Source: Cupriavidus sp. BIS7 (GTDB taxonomy: Bacteria > Pseudomonadota > Gammaproteobacteria > Burkholderiales > Burkholderiaceae). Taken from it: a stretch of DNA of 44,588 nucleotides. This document shows, one piece after another, positions 7,849 through 18,200 of this stretch; position 1 is the first letter of the stretch; each line of letters opens with the position of its first letter. The stretch is taken from the NCBI RefSeq assembly GCF_000292345.1, contig NZ_ALOU01000098.1:1-44588 (forward strand). Reading direction: 5' to 3'. The position numbers and the translations under genes are program-made. Under the pieces are notes generated by a model that was not told the DNA's origin, made no database searches, and saw only the letters and a list, made by a program, of their open reading frames with translations.

Positions 7849-9591
7849 ATGCAAGATTTCTGGCAGGCGGCAGCCGCGCAACTTGAGCGCGAACTGACGC
7901 CGCAACAGTTCAAGACCTGGATCAAGCCGTTGGCGCCCGTGGCCTTCGACGAGGAAGCGCATGCGCTGCGTATTGCTGCGCCCAATCGCTTCAAGCTTGA
8001 CTGGGTCAAGAGCCAATTCTCGGGCCGTATTACGGCCCTCGCGTGCGAGTACTGGGAAGCGCAAGTTAGCGTTCACTTCGTGCTCGACCCCGCCGCCTCG
8101 GGCCGTGCGGCCGCCTATCCCCAACAGGCGATGCAGCCGGGCCAGGATGCGCACGCTGCAATGGGTACGGCCCACGCGCCCTACCCTGGCAATCCCGGCA
8201 ATGCCAACCCGGGCTACGGCGCGTCGGCCGCGCAGGGTGCCAGCGGACATCCGAACCAGATGGGGGGCTACCCCGAGTATCGCGGCCAGTCGAACGGCGC
8301 TCCGGCAGGCTACGCCGGCGCGGCCGGACACTCGCCCTACCCTGCTGCGCAGTCGCCCGCCCCCATGGCTGGCCGCGGCGCGGTGCCGACGGGCCATCCG
8401 CTGCAAGGCGGCGCGGGCGCGCACATGCCGGACATGGGCGAGATCGACGTGGCCCAGATGGACCCGGCCGAAGCCAGCGCCCGCTCGTATCGCGTGCCGT
8501 CGCCTCAGCCCGCAGGAGCGCCAGGTGCACCCGGCGCGCCCGGTGCGCAACAGAGCGACACGGTGCACGAGCGTTCGCGCCTGAACCCGATCCTGACGTT
8601 CGACAACTTCGTGACCGGCAAGGCCAACCAGCTTGCGCGCGCCGCGGCGATCCAGGTCGCCAACAATCCGGGCAAGTCGTACAACCCGCTGTACCTCTAC
8701 GGCGGCGTTGGCCTGGGCAAGACCCACCTTATCCATGCCATCGGCAACTTCATGCTGATGGAGAATCCGCGCGCACGCATCCGCTATATCCATGCGGAAC
8801 AGTACGTGTCCGATGTGGTGAAGGCGTACCAGCGCAAGGCGTTCGACGAGTTCAAGCGCTACTACCACTCGCTGGACCTGCTGCTGATCGACGATATTCA
8901 ATTCTTCTCGGGCAAGAACCGCACGCAGGAAGAGTTCTTCTACGCGTTCGAGGCGCTGATCGCCAACCGCGCCCAGGTGATCATCACCAGCGATACCTAT
9001 CCGAAGGAAATCACCGGCATCGACGACCGGCTGATTTCGCGCTTCGACTCCGGCCTGACGGTGGCGATCGAGCCGCCCGAGCTGGAGATGCGCGTGGCCA
9101 TTCTGATGAAGAAGGCGGCCGCCGAAAACGTGAGCGTGCCCGAGGAAGTGGCTTTCTTCGTGGCCAAGCACCTGCGTTCGAACGTTCGCGAGCTGGAAGG
9201 CGCATTACGCAAGATCCTCGCTTTCTCGAACTTCCACGGCAAGGACATCACGATCGATGTCACGCGTGAAGCGCTGAAGGACCTGCTGACTGTCCAGAAT
9301 CGCCAGATCTCCGTGGAGAACATCCAGAAGACCTGTGCCGATTTCTACAACATCAAGGTCGCCGACATGTACTCGAAGAAGCGGCCGGCCAACATTGCAA
9401 GGCCGCGCCAGATCGCGATGTACCTGGCGAAGGAACTGACGCAGAAAAGCCTGCCGGAAATCGGCGAGCTGTTCGGCGGCCGTGATCACACCACGGTGCT
9501 GCATGCCGTGCGCAAGATCGCCGAAGAACGCAGCAAGGACGCGCAACTCAATCACGAATTGCACGTGCTCGAGCAGACGCTCAAGGGCTGA
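7849..9591 (+). CDS. dnaA: Chromosomal replication initiator protein DnaA
   Basis: 580 aa from ATG at 7849 (MQDFWQAAAAQLERELTPQQ), the usual betaproteobacterial start. An in-frame GTG at 7810 would add 13 residues. Domain I covers roughly residues 1-80. A very long Pro/Gly/Ala/Gln-rich linker (about 85-245) makes the protein larger than E. coli DnaA. The AAA+ domain has Walker A GGVGLGKTHLIH (about 285), Walker B LLLIDDIQF (about 344) and the sensor region SRFDSGLTV. Domain IV ends with the DNA-binding signature GGRDHTTVLHAVRKI (about 543-557). It initiates replication by binding DnaA boxes and opening oriC. Confidence 0.98.
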   Translation: MQDFWQAAAAQLERELTPQQFKTWIKPLAPVAFDEEAHALRIAAPNRFKLDWVKSQFSGRITALACEYWEAQVSVHFVLDPAASGRAAAYPQQAMQPGQDAHAAMGTAHAPYPGNPGNANPGYGASAAQGASGHPNQMGGYPEYRGQSNGAPAGYAGAAGHSPYPAAQSPAPMAGRGAVPTGHPLQGGAGAHMPDMGEIDVAQMDPAEASARSYRVPSPQPAGAPGAPGAPGAQQSDTVHERSRLNPILTFDNFVTGKANQLARAAAIQVANNPGKSYNPLYLYGGVGLGKTHLIHAIGNFMLMENPRARIRYIHAEQYVSDVVKAYQRKAFDEFKRYYHSLDLLLIDDIQFFSGKNRTQEEFFYAFEALIANRAQVIITSDTYPKEITGIDDRLISRFDSGLTVAIEPPELEMRVAILMKKAAAENVSVPEEVAFFVAKHLRSNVRELEGALRKILAFSNFHGKDITIDVTREALKDLLTVQNRQISVENIQKTCADFYNIKVADMYSKKRPANIARPRQIAMYLAKELTQKSLPEIGELFGGRDHTTVLHAVRKIAEERSKDAQLNHELHVLEQTLKG

Positions 9592-10003
9592 TTCGGGTAC
9601 GGGTTGCGCGCCTCGATCGGGGCCGCGCAACTGGCCGAGCAATTGGCTGCGTAATTGGCCGCGTAACTGGCCGAAAAGCGATCTATCGCCGATTTTGAAG
9701 GCCGGCCTTGCCGGGCTGGCATACTACTGGGTGCGCGTCCGGCGGCAAACGGACGCCGGAAAACTGTTGGATTGCGGGAATCTGGCCTCAGATAAGGCTT
9801 TGCGGTGAGTCGGGACGGATTGGCAAGGGTTGGCGACGGAGCGTGGCATTTTGTGCACAACCAGTCGCCGTGCCGAATTCGCCCCGCTTCACCGCAGCGG
9901 CTTATCCTTGGTACAATGCGATATTAACTCCTTGATTCCTAAGTGAATTTGGAGTTGCGCCAACCCTGCGGTCGCTAACGACAAACGACGAAGGATAAAT
10001 TCA
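9592..10003. other. dnaA-dnaN intergenic region with dnaN promoter
   Basis: A 412-bp gap without a supported gene. It contains four imperfect 12-bp repeats (9627-9674), a DnaA-box-like TTGTGCACA (9851-9859, identical to the copy at 7532-7540) and a possible dnaN promoter with -10 TACAAT at 9912-9917 and a poor -35 around 9888-9893. A second short AT-rich stretch lies at 9920-9960. The size and the box-like site leave open a role in origin function. Confidence 0.5.
9627..9674. repeat. Four imperfect 12-bp tandem repeats after dnaA
   Basis: GCAACTGGCCGA, GCAATTGGCTGC, GTAATTGGCCGC and GTAACTGGCCGA lie head to tail, starting 36 bp after the dnaA stop. The shared core is AAYTGGC. Confidence 0.7.
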
Positions 10004-11119
10004 ATGCAATTGGTCAAAACCTCGCGAGACAATCTGCTGCGTCCGCTGCAAATCGTGAGCGGCATCGTGGAGCGCCGCCACACCCTCCCGATCCTGGCCA
10101 ACCTGCTGATTCGCAAGTCCGGCTCGAACGTATCCTTCCTCTCGACCGACATCGAGATCCAGATCACGACGCATGCCGAGTGTGGCGTGGGCAATGACAC
10201 CGTGGCAACCACCGTGGCCGCCCGCAAGCTGCTGGACATCCTGCGTGCGATGCCCGATGGCGACGTGGCGCTGTCGCTGAACGACAAACGCATGTCCGTG
10301 CAATCGGGCAAGAGCCGCTTCGCATTGCAGACGCTGGCCGCAGAAGAATTCCCGACCGTTGCAGAGGCAGCCGAGTTCAACGCCAGCGTGAGCCTGCCGC
10401 AGAAGACGTTCAAGCATCTGCTGGCGATGGTTCACTTCGCCATGGCGCAGCAGGACATCCGCTATTACCTGAACGGCATGCTGCTGGTGGTGGATGGCAA
10501 GAAGGTCATGGCCGTGGCCACCGATGGTCACCGCCTGGCGTATTGCGGCGTGGAACTCGAGAACGAAGCAACCGGTGCCGGTTCGCGCCAGGAAGTGATC
10601 ATTCCGCGCAAGACCATTCTGGAACTGCAACGCCTGCTGGAAGACACCGACGATCCCGTGCAGGTGCAGCTGGCCGCCAACCAGGTCAAGTTCACGTTCG
10701 CCAATATCGAACTGATCAGCAAGCTGGTGGAAGGCAAGTTCCCGGACTTCCAGCGCGTGATCCCGAAGGGCTACAAGAACGCGTTCGCGATCGACCGCGT
10801 GCAGTTGCAACAGGCGCTGCAACGCACGGCCATCCTGACCACCGACAAGTTCAAGGGCGTGCGCTGCATTCTCGATACGCACGTGCTGAAGATCAGCTCC
10901 ACCAACGCCGACCAGGAAGAGGCGCAGGAAGAGCTGGAACTCGATTATTCGGGCGATGCGCTCGATATCGGCTTTAACGTGACCTATCTGCTCGATGTGC
11001 TCGCCAACCTGAAGAGCGAGCAGGTTCAGGTCAGCCTCGGCGACTCCAATTCGAGTGCGCTGATTACCGTGCCGGAAGACGACAACTTCAAGTACGTTGT
11101 CATGCCGATGCGCATTTGA
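10004..11119 (+). CDS. dnaN: DNA polymerase III beta subunit (sliding clamp)
   Basis: 371 aa, normal length. It begins MQLVKTSRDNLLRPLQIVSGIVE and ends with the family-typical DNFKYVVMPMRI. Three clamp domains are expected; landmarks are RRHTLPILANLLI, YYLNGMLLVVDGKKVMAVATDGHRLAY and LVEGKFPDFQRVIPKGYKNAF. The homodimeric ring encircles DNA and tethers polymerase III and other clamp-binding proteins. An AAGGA sequence precedes the start at a good distance. It follows dnaA by 412 bp and precedes gyrB by 183 bp. Confidence 0.98.
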   Translation: MQLVKTSRDNLLRPLQIVSGIVERRHTLPILANLLIRKSGSNVSFLSTDIEIQITTHAECGVGNDTVATTVAARKLLDILRAMPDGDVALSLNDKRMSVQSGKSRFALQTLAAEEFPTVAEAAEFNASVSLPQKTFKHLLAMVHFAMAQQDIRYYLNGMLLVVDGKKVMAVATDGHRLAYCGVELENEATGAGSRQEVIIPRKTILELQRLLEDTDDPVQVQLAANQVKFTFANIELISKLVEGKFPDFQRVIPKGYKNAFAIDRVQLQQALQRTAILTTDKFKGVRCILDTHVLKISSTNADQEEAQEELELDYSGDALDIGFNVTYLLDVLANLKSEQVQVSLGDSNSSALITVPEDDNFKYVVMPMRI

Positions 11120-11169
11120 TGGCCACCATCAGACGCCATCCAGAACACAATCGGGCACACACCGCAGCA

Positions 11170-11199
11170 GGGGCCGGATCCGCGCGATCCGCCCCTTTT
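11170..11199 (+). terminator. Probable intrinsic terminator after dnaN
   Basis: GGGGCCGGATC (11170-11180) pairs with GATCCGCCCC (11186-11195) with one bulge, and TTTT follows. It lies 51 bp past the dnaN stop, suggesting that gyrB has its own promoter in the remaining 100 bp. Confidence 0.6.
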
Positions 11200-11302
11200 G
11201 CCGTTTTTAAGTAACCCGCGAAACGCGGACCGGCCGCTACCCACTGCCTTTGGGAGCAGGCCAGGTTTCCGCTTTTGCCGTGAGTATCGTGAGTAGAAAG
11301 AC

Positions 11303-13828
11303 ATGACCGATCAGCAGACACCGCAGCAGGAAAACTCTTACGGCGCCTCTTCGATCCAGATCCTGGAAGGCCTGGAGGCGGTACGCAAGCGTCCCGGCAT
11401 GTACATCGGCGATACGTCCGACGGCACCGGCCTGCACCACCTTGTGTTCGAGGTGCTGGACAACTCGATCGACGAAGCCCTGGCAGGCTACTGCACCGAG
11501 ATCCAGGTCACTATCCATAGCGACAACTCGATCTCGATCGTCGACAACGGCCGCGGCATTCCGCCGGCCGTCAAGTTCGACGACAAGCACGAACCGAAGC
11601 GCAGCGCGGCGGAAATCGCCATGACCGAACTGCACGCCGGCGGCAAGTTCAACCAGAACAGCTACAAGGTGTCCGGCGGCCTGCACGGCGTGGGCGTGTC
11701 CTGCGTGAATGCACTGTCGAAGTGGCTGCGCCTGACCGTGCGCCGCGATGGCCAGGTCAACCTGATCGAATTCGCCAAGGGCGAGGTGCAGAACCGCATC
11801 GTCGAGACCGTGACCGGTCCCGATGGCCAGCCCGTCGAAGTGTCGCCGATGAAGGTGATTGGCGCGACGGACAAGCGCGGCACCGAAGTGCACTTCCTGG
11901 CCGATGAGGAAATCTTCACGAACGTCGAGTTCCACTACGAGGTGCTGTCCAAGCGCATCCGTGAACTCTCGTTCCTGAACAACGGCGTGCATATCAAGCT
12001 GGTCGACCAGCGCACCGGCAAGGAAGAAGACTTTGCGTTCTCCGGCGGCGTGAAGGGTTTCGTCGAGTACATCAACCGCGCAAAGACCACGCTGCACCAG
12101 AACATCTTCTACGGCAACGCCGAGAAGGACGGCATCGCCGTGGAAGTGGCCATGCAGTGGAACGATGGCTACAACGAGCAGGTGCTCTGCTTCACGAACA
12201 ACATTCCGCAGCGCGATGGCGGCACTCACCTGACCGGCCTGCGTGCGGCAATGACGCGCGTGATCAACAAGTACATCGAAGAGAACGAGATCGCCAAGAA
12301 GGCGAAGGTCGAGACCTCCGGCGACGACATGCGCGAAGGCCTGGCCTGCGTGCTGTCCGTGAAGGTGCCCGAGCCGAAGTTCAGCTCGCAGACCAAGGAC
12401 AAGCTCGTGTCCTCCGAAGTGCGCCTGCCCGTGGAAGAGCTGGTCAGCAAGGCGCTGACCGATTTCCTGCTGGAAACGCCGAACGACGCCAAGATCATCT
12501 GCGGCAAGATCGTCGACGCCGCGCGTGCCCGCGAGGCCGCGCGCAAGGCCCGCGAAATGACCCGCCGCAAGGGCGTCATGGACGGCATGGGCCTGCCCGG
12601 CAAGCTCGCCGACTGCCAGGAGAAGGATCCGGCCCAGTCCGAACTGTTCCTGGTCGAGGGTGACTCCGCGGGCGGCTCGGCCAAGCAGGGGCGCGACCGC
12701 AAGTTCCAGGCGATCCTGCCGCTCAAGGGCAAGATCCTGAACGTGGAGCGCGCGCGCTTCGACAAGATGCTGTCGAGCCAGGAAGTTCTGACGCTGATCA
12801 CGGCGCTGGGCACCGGCATCGGCAAGGAAGACTACAACCTCGACAAGCTGCGCTACCACCGCATCATCATCATGACCGATGCGGACGTGGACGGCTCGCA
12901 CATCCGCACGCTGCTGCTGACGTTCTTCTATCGCCAGATGCCGGACATCATCGAGCGCGGCTACGTGTATATCGCCCAGCCGCCGCTCTACAAGATCAAG
13001 CACGGCAAGGAAGAGCGCTACATCAAGGACGACAACGAACTCAACGCCTACATGCTGAAGCTGGCAATGGAGAAGGCTTCGCTGAATCGTCCGGACGGCA
13101 GCGAGATCGCCGGTGAGGCGCTGACGGAACTGGCACGCCAGTACCAGCTGGCCGAAGGCGTGATCGGCCGCCTGTCGCGTATCGTCGACGTCGACGCACT
13201 GCGCGCGATCGCCGACGGCGTGGCGCTCGACCTCGACAGCGCCGCCGCCGCGGAAGCTTCGGCGGTAGCCCTGAAGGCCAAGCTAGCCGAGATGCACGCC
13301 AAGACGCTGATCGGTGCCGCGGTCAACGACGACGGCACCGCCGACGTCTACGCGCAGTTCGACGAAAAGACCGACAAGCATCGCCTGATGATCGCGCGCC
13401 GCCACCACGGCAACGTGCGGCTGTCCCACCTGGACGCGGACTTTGTCCACGGCGCCGACTACGCAGCACTGGCGCGCGCGGCCACAACGTTCCAGGGCCT
13501 GATCCCGGACGGCACCAAGGCTCGACGCGGCGAAGGCGAGAAGATGCGCGAGCAGACCGTGGCGGACTTCCACCAGGCCATGCAGTGGCTGCTGTCCGAA
13601 GCCGAACGCGGCGTCTCGCGCCAGCGCTACAAGGGTCTGGGCGAGATGAATCCCGGGCAGCTCTTCGAAACCACCCTGGACGTGACGCAGCGCCGCCTGC
13701 TGAAGGTACAGATCGAAGACGCCATCGCCGCCGACCAGATCTTCACGACGCTGATGGGCGACGAGGTGGAGCCGCGCCGCAACTTCATCGAGTCGAATGC
13801 ACTGGTGGCGCGGAATATTGATGTTTGA
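11303..13828 (+). CDS. gyrB: DNA gyrase subunit B
   Basis: 841 aa, as expected for betaproteobacteria, which carry a somewhat longer GyrB than E. coli. The GHKL ATPase region shows RKRPGMYIGDTSDGTGLHHL, DNSIDEALAG, DNGRGIP and GGLHGVGVSCVNALS. The Toprim domain has EGDSAGGSAKQGRD (about 451) and DADVDGSHIRTLLLTFFYRQ (about 525). The C-terminal QRYKGLGEMNPGQL motif is intact. GyrB supplies ATPase activity to the GyrA2B2 enzyme that introduces negative supercoils. A hairpin-T terminator follows. Everything from there to about 23.3 kb looks like inserted accessory DNA. Confidence 0.98.
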   Translation: MTDQQTPQQENSYGASSIQILEGLEAVRKRPGMYIGDTSDGTGLHHLVFEVLDNSIDEALAGYCTEIQVTIHSDNSISIVDNGRGIPPAVKFDDKHEPKRSAAEIAMTELHAGGKFNQNSYKVSGGLHGVGVSCVNALSKWLRLTVRRDGQVNLIEFAKGEVQNRIVETVTGPDGQPVEVSPMKVIGATDKRGTEVHFLADEEIFTNVEFHYEVLSKRIRELSFLNNGVHIKLVDQRTGKEEDFAFSGGVKGFVEYINRAKTTLHQNIFYGNAEKDGIAVEVAMQWNDGYNEQVLCFTNNIPQRDGGTHLTGLRAAMTRVINKYIEENEIAKKAKVETSGDDMREGLACVLSVKVPEPKFSSQTKDKLVSSEVRLPVEELVSKALTDFLLETPNDAKIICGKIVDAARAREAARKAREMTRRKGVMDGMGLPGKLADCQEKDPAQSELFLVEGDSAGGSAKQGRDRKFQAILPLKGKILNVERARFDKMLSSQEVLTLITALGTGIGKEDYNLDKLRYHRIIIMTDADVDGSHIRTLLLTFFYRQMPDIIERGYVYIAQPPLYKIKHGKEERYIKDDNELNAYMLKLAMEKASLNRPDGSEIAGEALTELARQYQLAEGVIGRLSRIVDVDALRAIADGVALDLDSAAAAEASAVALKAKLAEMHAKTLIGAAVNDDGTADVYAQFDEKTDKHRLMIARRHHGNVRLSHLDADFVHGADYAALARAATTFQGLIPDGTKARRGEGEKMREQTVADFHQAMQWLLSEAERGVSRQRYKGLGEMNPGQLFETTLDVTQRRLLKVQIEDAIAADQIFTTLMGDEVEPRRNFIESNALVARNIDV

Positions 13829-13866
13829 GGGCGGCTGTAGATAGCCGCTTAACCTGAGAAAAACGG

Positions 13867-13898
13867 ACCCATAAGTTGAGAAGCTTATGGGTTTTTCT
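13867..13898 (+). terminator. gyrB terminator, probably shared with the jet operon
   Basis: ACCCATAAG (13867-13875) and CTTATGGGT (13884-13892) form a perfect 9-bp stem with an 8-nt loop, followed by TTTTCTT on the plus strand. On the minus strand the same stem is followed by CCGTTTTTC, so it could also stop transcripts coming from jetD. Confidence 0.85.
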
Positions 13899-14002
13899 TA
13901 TTGATAGCCCAGATTTTTTGGTGAATTCTGCAGCAAGAAACGGCGCAGCAAGGCCAAAACTATGCCCAGCGCGAGAGGGATGAAGAAATGGGTGTCAGTC
14001 AT
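13898..14002 (-). CDS. Small hydrophobic ORF downstream of jetD (34 aa, putative)
   Basis: A 34-codon frame starts with ATG at 14002, 10 nt after the jetD stop, on the same strand, and ends with TAA at 13898-13900. It begins MTDTHFFIPLALGIVLALLR and continues with RFLLQ and a polar tail. This looks like a single transmembrane segment with basic residues after it, as in small membrane proteins. A GAGGA sequence at the end of jetD could serve as its ribosome binding site, though the spacing is long. It sits between jetD and the shared terminator, so it would be on the jet mRNA. No family is recognised, and a chance ORF cannot be excluded. Confidence 0.35.
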   Translation of the reverse strand: MTDTHFFIPLALGIVLALLRRFLLQNSPKNLGYQ

Positions 14003-14012
14003 GGGTTTTTGC

Positions 14013-15269
14013 TCAATCCTCAAGTTGCTCTTTCATGGCGGCCGACTCATGGGAGCCACTCGGCGGCGCCCTGTCCAGACCATGAGGCATCGCTACGCCC
14101 AGCGCCTGCATCAAAGTCTCCATGGCCTCGATCCAACCCAACCGCTCTTGCTCCATGCGCACACGTTGATCCCACGTATGGGCTCTCAGGTTGTCATAGC
14201 AGGCCCGTTCCTCGGTAGTCAACGTTTCCAACGGCACGTTGGGGCACTGGGTTGCTTCTTGTACCCAAAGCGCTCGATGGCGAAGAAGCGTCCACTCATC
14301 CATCAACACAGACCGCAAATGCGGCACCGCTCTGCGGGCACGGTCTAGGATGGCAAAACCGTGCGTGTCGATGTCGCCCCAGTACACCGCGCCAGCACTC
14401 TGTAGCCATGGCAACGTTCCGAGCGCACTGACTGCATTTCCCAGACGCATGACGACGATCACACCCGGCACGTCCGGAAGCGCTAGCCCTGTCTCGAGGT
14501 TTTCAACGATGACCACGGCCCTCGGAGCAATCGGCATTCTTGCAAGCTCGCCTACCGGCGCCTCGATGTCGCACAGACCGCCGACGAGTGTGCGCAGGGA
14601 GGGGCAAAGCAGTCGGACACGGACGCGATGCGCAGGCTTGCGCAGCCCGCACAGCTCGCGGAAGTCGCTTTGATCATCTGGGACCGCTACGCGTAAAGCC
14701 CGAAGAAGCGTGGACACCAAGCCAGTCCGCTTCTCAAGCCACTTTGTGTCCAAGCCTTCCACCGGCAACTGTCGCAGGTAGAGGCCAGACTTCGGATTTG
14801 CCTCCAACCACGCCAGTAGCGACATCAAACGCTCGAAGTCCTCAACGGCATAGTCGGCCAGGACGTCGAATCTCGACGCCAGCGCGTTCCCTTGCCCGAG
14901 CAAAGGCCAGCGGCTCACCATCCGTTGGTAGCGTTCTGCCGCTGTTGACCAGCGACTGCTTTGGCCAACGGCCGCTGCGACCTGGCCGGCATCGGAGAAA
15001 GTCAGGCTGACCGGTAGCCGATGCTTTCCGAGCCGAGCGAACTGCCGCTCTTCAAAAGCGACCTCGCCGGGTCCGGCTCTGGACTGCCATGCGCTCGCCC
15101 AGCTTCTGACCGCGCCGGGGTCTTCGGCAATGTCCTTCTCTGTCGGAGCGCCCAAGGAAACATCCAGTGGCCAACTGCCACCCCCAGCTACCCAAGTCTG
15201 GTGCTGGTTGTTGAAGCGGCGAACGAGGAAGTCGCGCGCGGCTTCAGGAGACAGAAGCTTCTTCGGCAT
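14013..15269 (-). CDS. jetD: Wadjet protein JetD (Toprim-type nuclease subunit)
   Basis: 418 aa, matching the DUF3322-DUF2220 architecture of JetD. The N-terminal half (from MPKKLLSPEAARDFLVRRFN) is the DUF3322 arm/winged-helix region, with the conserved LPVEGLDTKWLEKR near 168-181. The C-terminal DUF2220/Toprim fold shows the metal-binding residues: Glu256 in VVIVENLET, and Asp299 and Asp301 in VYWGDIDTHGFAIL. This fold resembles topoisomerase VI A/Spo11. In known Wadjet systems JetD is the endonuclease that cuts circular plasmid DNA after JetABC extrudes it. The start overlaps the end of jetC by 26 bp, implying coupled translation. All catalytic residues look intact. Confidence 0.93.
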   Translation of the reverse strand: MPKKLLSPEAARDFLVRRFNNQHQTWVAGGGSWPLDVSLGAPTEKDIAEDPGAVRSWASAWQSRAGPGEVAFEERQFARLGKHRLPVSLTFSDAGQVAAAVGQSSRWSTAAERYQRMVSRWPLLGQGNALASRFDVLADYAVEDFERLMSLLAWLEANPKSGLYLRQLPVEGLDTKWLEKRTGLVSTLLRALRVAVPDDQSDFRELCGLRKPAHRVRVRLLCPSLRTLVGGLCDIEAPVGELARMPIAPRAVVIVENLETGLALPDVPGVIVVMRLGNAVSALGTLPWLQSAGAVYWGDIDTHGFAILDRARRAVPHLRSVLMDEWTLLRHRALWVQEATQCPNVPLETLTTEERACYDNLRAHTWDQRVRMEQERLGWIEAMETLMQALGVAMPHGLDRAPPSGSHESAAMKEQLED

Positions 15270-18200
15270 TGCGCACGTCCTGTGTCAACCTCAGGCGTTG
15301 GGTCTCGCCGTCGTACTCGATAGGGATGACGGCGGATTTCTTGCGGTCCTTGATGTGTACGAAGCACGCGCCGCCGATGAAGGGCTCTAGCGTCATCACC
15401 GACTTCAAAGGCGTGGCCACAATCATCTGGAACCCGAAGGTCTTGAATATGTTCATAGCCATCGCGGTGAACTCGGCGTCCGCCTTGTCGAAGGCTTCGT
15501 CGAGCACAACGGTGGAGTAGCTTGGAAGTGCCCGCTCTTGGCCGCCCAGCTGGTAGCGAAGAGCTGCTGCCAAACAGGTGGCCGCGAGTTTCTGGCGCTG
15601 CCCGCCTGACTTCCCGGCGCCGCTGCGGTAGACCTCGACTTCTATGTCATCCTCATCGAGCTCACGGGCCACGAATTCGACGTGCTGCCTGACATCAAGC
15701 ACAAGGTTGCGCCAGTTTTTGTCTGCGGTTTCCTGGCTTGCGAGGCGCTTGACGAGCGCGGCCAGCGCGTTGAAGCGCTCCTCGGCCAGGTCGCGGTCGT
15801 TTGAGAACGAATGGCTGAGAGATTCCCTCAAGCTCGCGCGGAAGAGCCGGACGTCTTCGAGCGACTTGTCGGTCGTGTCGATGACCAGATGGGTGCCCGG
15901 GTTGAACGGCGCGGTTCGCAGGCTCTCGTTGACGAGCTCCATTCGAGCCCGAATGGCCGACCGCTCCTCGTCAAGCTTGGTCGCCAGCAGCATGAGGTTT
16001 TGGTCACTCTGCTCGCGAAGCAACGCGAAGAACTTGTCCTCGTACGCAGGGAGGTTGTCGTCTTCCAGACGCTTGAGCTTGGCCAGATAGTCCTCGGCGC
16101 TTGCGAGAGTGGCATCCAGCCCACCAGCGACCGCAGGCCACAACCGATTGAACTCAGCAAATCGCTGTACGATGGAGCCCTTTAGCTCAGTCAGTCGGGT
16201 GTCGAGCGCACGCAGCTCTGTATTGAGCGCGCGCTCGACAGTGCTGGTCACTTGGTCGAGGTTTTCAAGGGTGACTTCCTTACCCGTAGCGACATACCGG
16301 GAGGAAATTTGCTCTGCGAACGCCGGTGGCCGCTCACAACCGGGCCACAGGCGCGTGAGTTCGGCGAGCTTGCCGTTCAGCTGGTCGATTTCCTTGGCGA
16401 TGCCTCGACCCTTGGCATCTTCGTCGTTCTTCTTGCTGACGGCTGTTGAGTGGACGCCTTCCTGTGCCTTGATGCGGTCGCTCAGGACTGCAAGGTCTGG
16501 TCTCGCCTCCTGCTCCGCCCTTAGCCGTGCCTTCAGGTCGTCAATGCGAGTCAACAGGGAGCCAACGTCGACATCGTTCCAGGTCAGATTCGACAGATTC
16601 TGGCAGTGCAACAGCTGTTCCTGCTGGAGGTCCTCTTCATCTCCAATCTTGTCCAGCCCCACCTTAAGTTCGGTGATGCGTCCACCGAGCTCCGCGGCCC
16701 TGTCCTTGTAGAGGGCCAACTTTTCCTTATTGTCGAAGCCCAGCACCCACTGACTGCGATCATTGACGGAGTGACGGTCGTTCTTCTCATGTCGCATGGT
16801 GTTGTGTTTGACCGAGCCCTCACGAGTGACAGCACGAGAGGCGTTGCGAAACGCCTGCAACGTGTCAGCGCACTCGAGGTCGAAAGAGTGCTTCAGTTCC
16901 TCTCGCACCCAGTCACCAAAGCTTCCACTGGCCAGGTTCAGCTTGCGGACCAGCGAGTTCGGCCCCGGCGTGCGTCCCGAGGGTTGTAGGATGGTCCGGA
17001 AGTACACCAGACGCTCGCCGATATTCCGCCCGTTCAGGTACTCCGAAACCGCCGGGTAGTGCTTGTCATCAACGAGGATGGAGCGCGCGAATCCACCGAG
17101 AACACGCTCGATGGCTCCGCGCCATTCGGCGGCATCAGAGCGTACCTCGACCAACTCACCGACAAACGGAAGCTTCTCCTCCGGGATCGAAAGGTCGCGG
17201 GCCATGCGCTCCCTGAGGTCCACAAGCCGTGCCGGCAAGTTCGACTTCTGGCGCTCGAGGGCTTTGACTTCGGCCACTGTTTTGGTGAACTCTTCGCTGG
17301 CCAGCCTTTGGTCGGTCTTGAGCTGGTCCTTGCGGTCCTCGACCTCCTTCTTCAAGTCCCGCGCCTTCAGCATGCGTTGCTTGGCCGCGTCTACACGCTG
17401 AACAAACAACACGACGCTGTCAGGCACCGCCCACCCCATGACCTCGCAGGCGGCTGCGGCCTGGTCGCGCTTGGCCATCCGAACAGGCTTCTCTGCTTCC
17501 GCTGCCTTGATTTCGTCATCGAGCCGGTCGAGAACATCCGCACCGAGGTTGAGCTTCTGACGCTGAAGGTCCGTCAGCTTGACGAACTCATCGTCCGCAA
17601 GCTGCGTCAGGCGCAAGGCTTCCTGCCTTGAGCCTTCCTTGTCCACCTCCAACTCCGCAATCCGTTCATCGACAAGTAACTTGCGCCGATGTTCACGGTA
17701 CTGGTCAATGGCGGTCTGGATGGCCTGTAGCCCATTGCGTTCGTTGTTGTCGTGGTCAAGCTCCATATGCTCGACGCGCGCTGGTTTGAGCGTCAGAATC
17801 TGATTGCGAGCAGCCACCACCTCTTGGTGGGCGTCCTTGAGCTCGCCAAACTCGTTGACGAGGCTAGTAGCGATGCTGAAAGCCTCGGGCTCGTCGAGCA
17901 TGAAGTCGCGCAAGAACACGTTGAGGTCACCAAGGTTTTTCGCCGACTGAGTCTTGTGCAGCAAACGAAGCGCGCGCTCGTTGTCAATGCCAAGCAGGCG
18001 ACGAAAGCGTTCCTGGTAGGCGCTGAACTCTGTGTGAACCTTCGCGTCCGGCAAGTCGTGCTTGAAGCGGCGCGCGTCGAACTCGCTTTTCGCGAAGAAC
18101 TCTAGCTCCTGGACATCGAACTCACGCTCGAACGTCAGGAATAGCCGCTTCGCATCTCCTGGCGCGGTCGAATGCCCTTTGACCCACAGAACCTGCGCGA

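Noticed and set aside
7837..9171. 444-aa minus-strand frame opposite dnaA
   Set aside because: Antisense shadow of a certain gene, with Arg/His/Leu-biased translation and no ribosome binding site.
11237..13003. 588-aa minus-strand frame opposite gyrB
   Set aside because: Antisense shadow; His/Val/Leu-rich mirrored composition and no family features.
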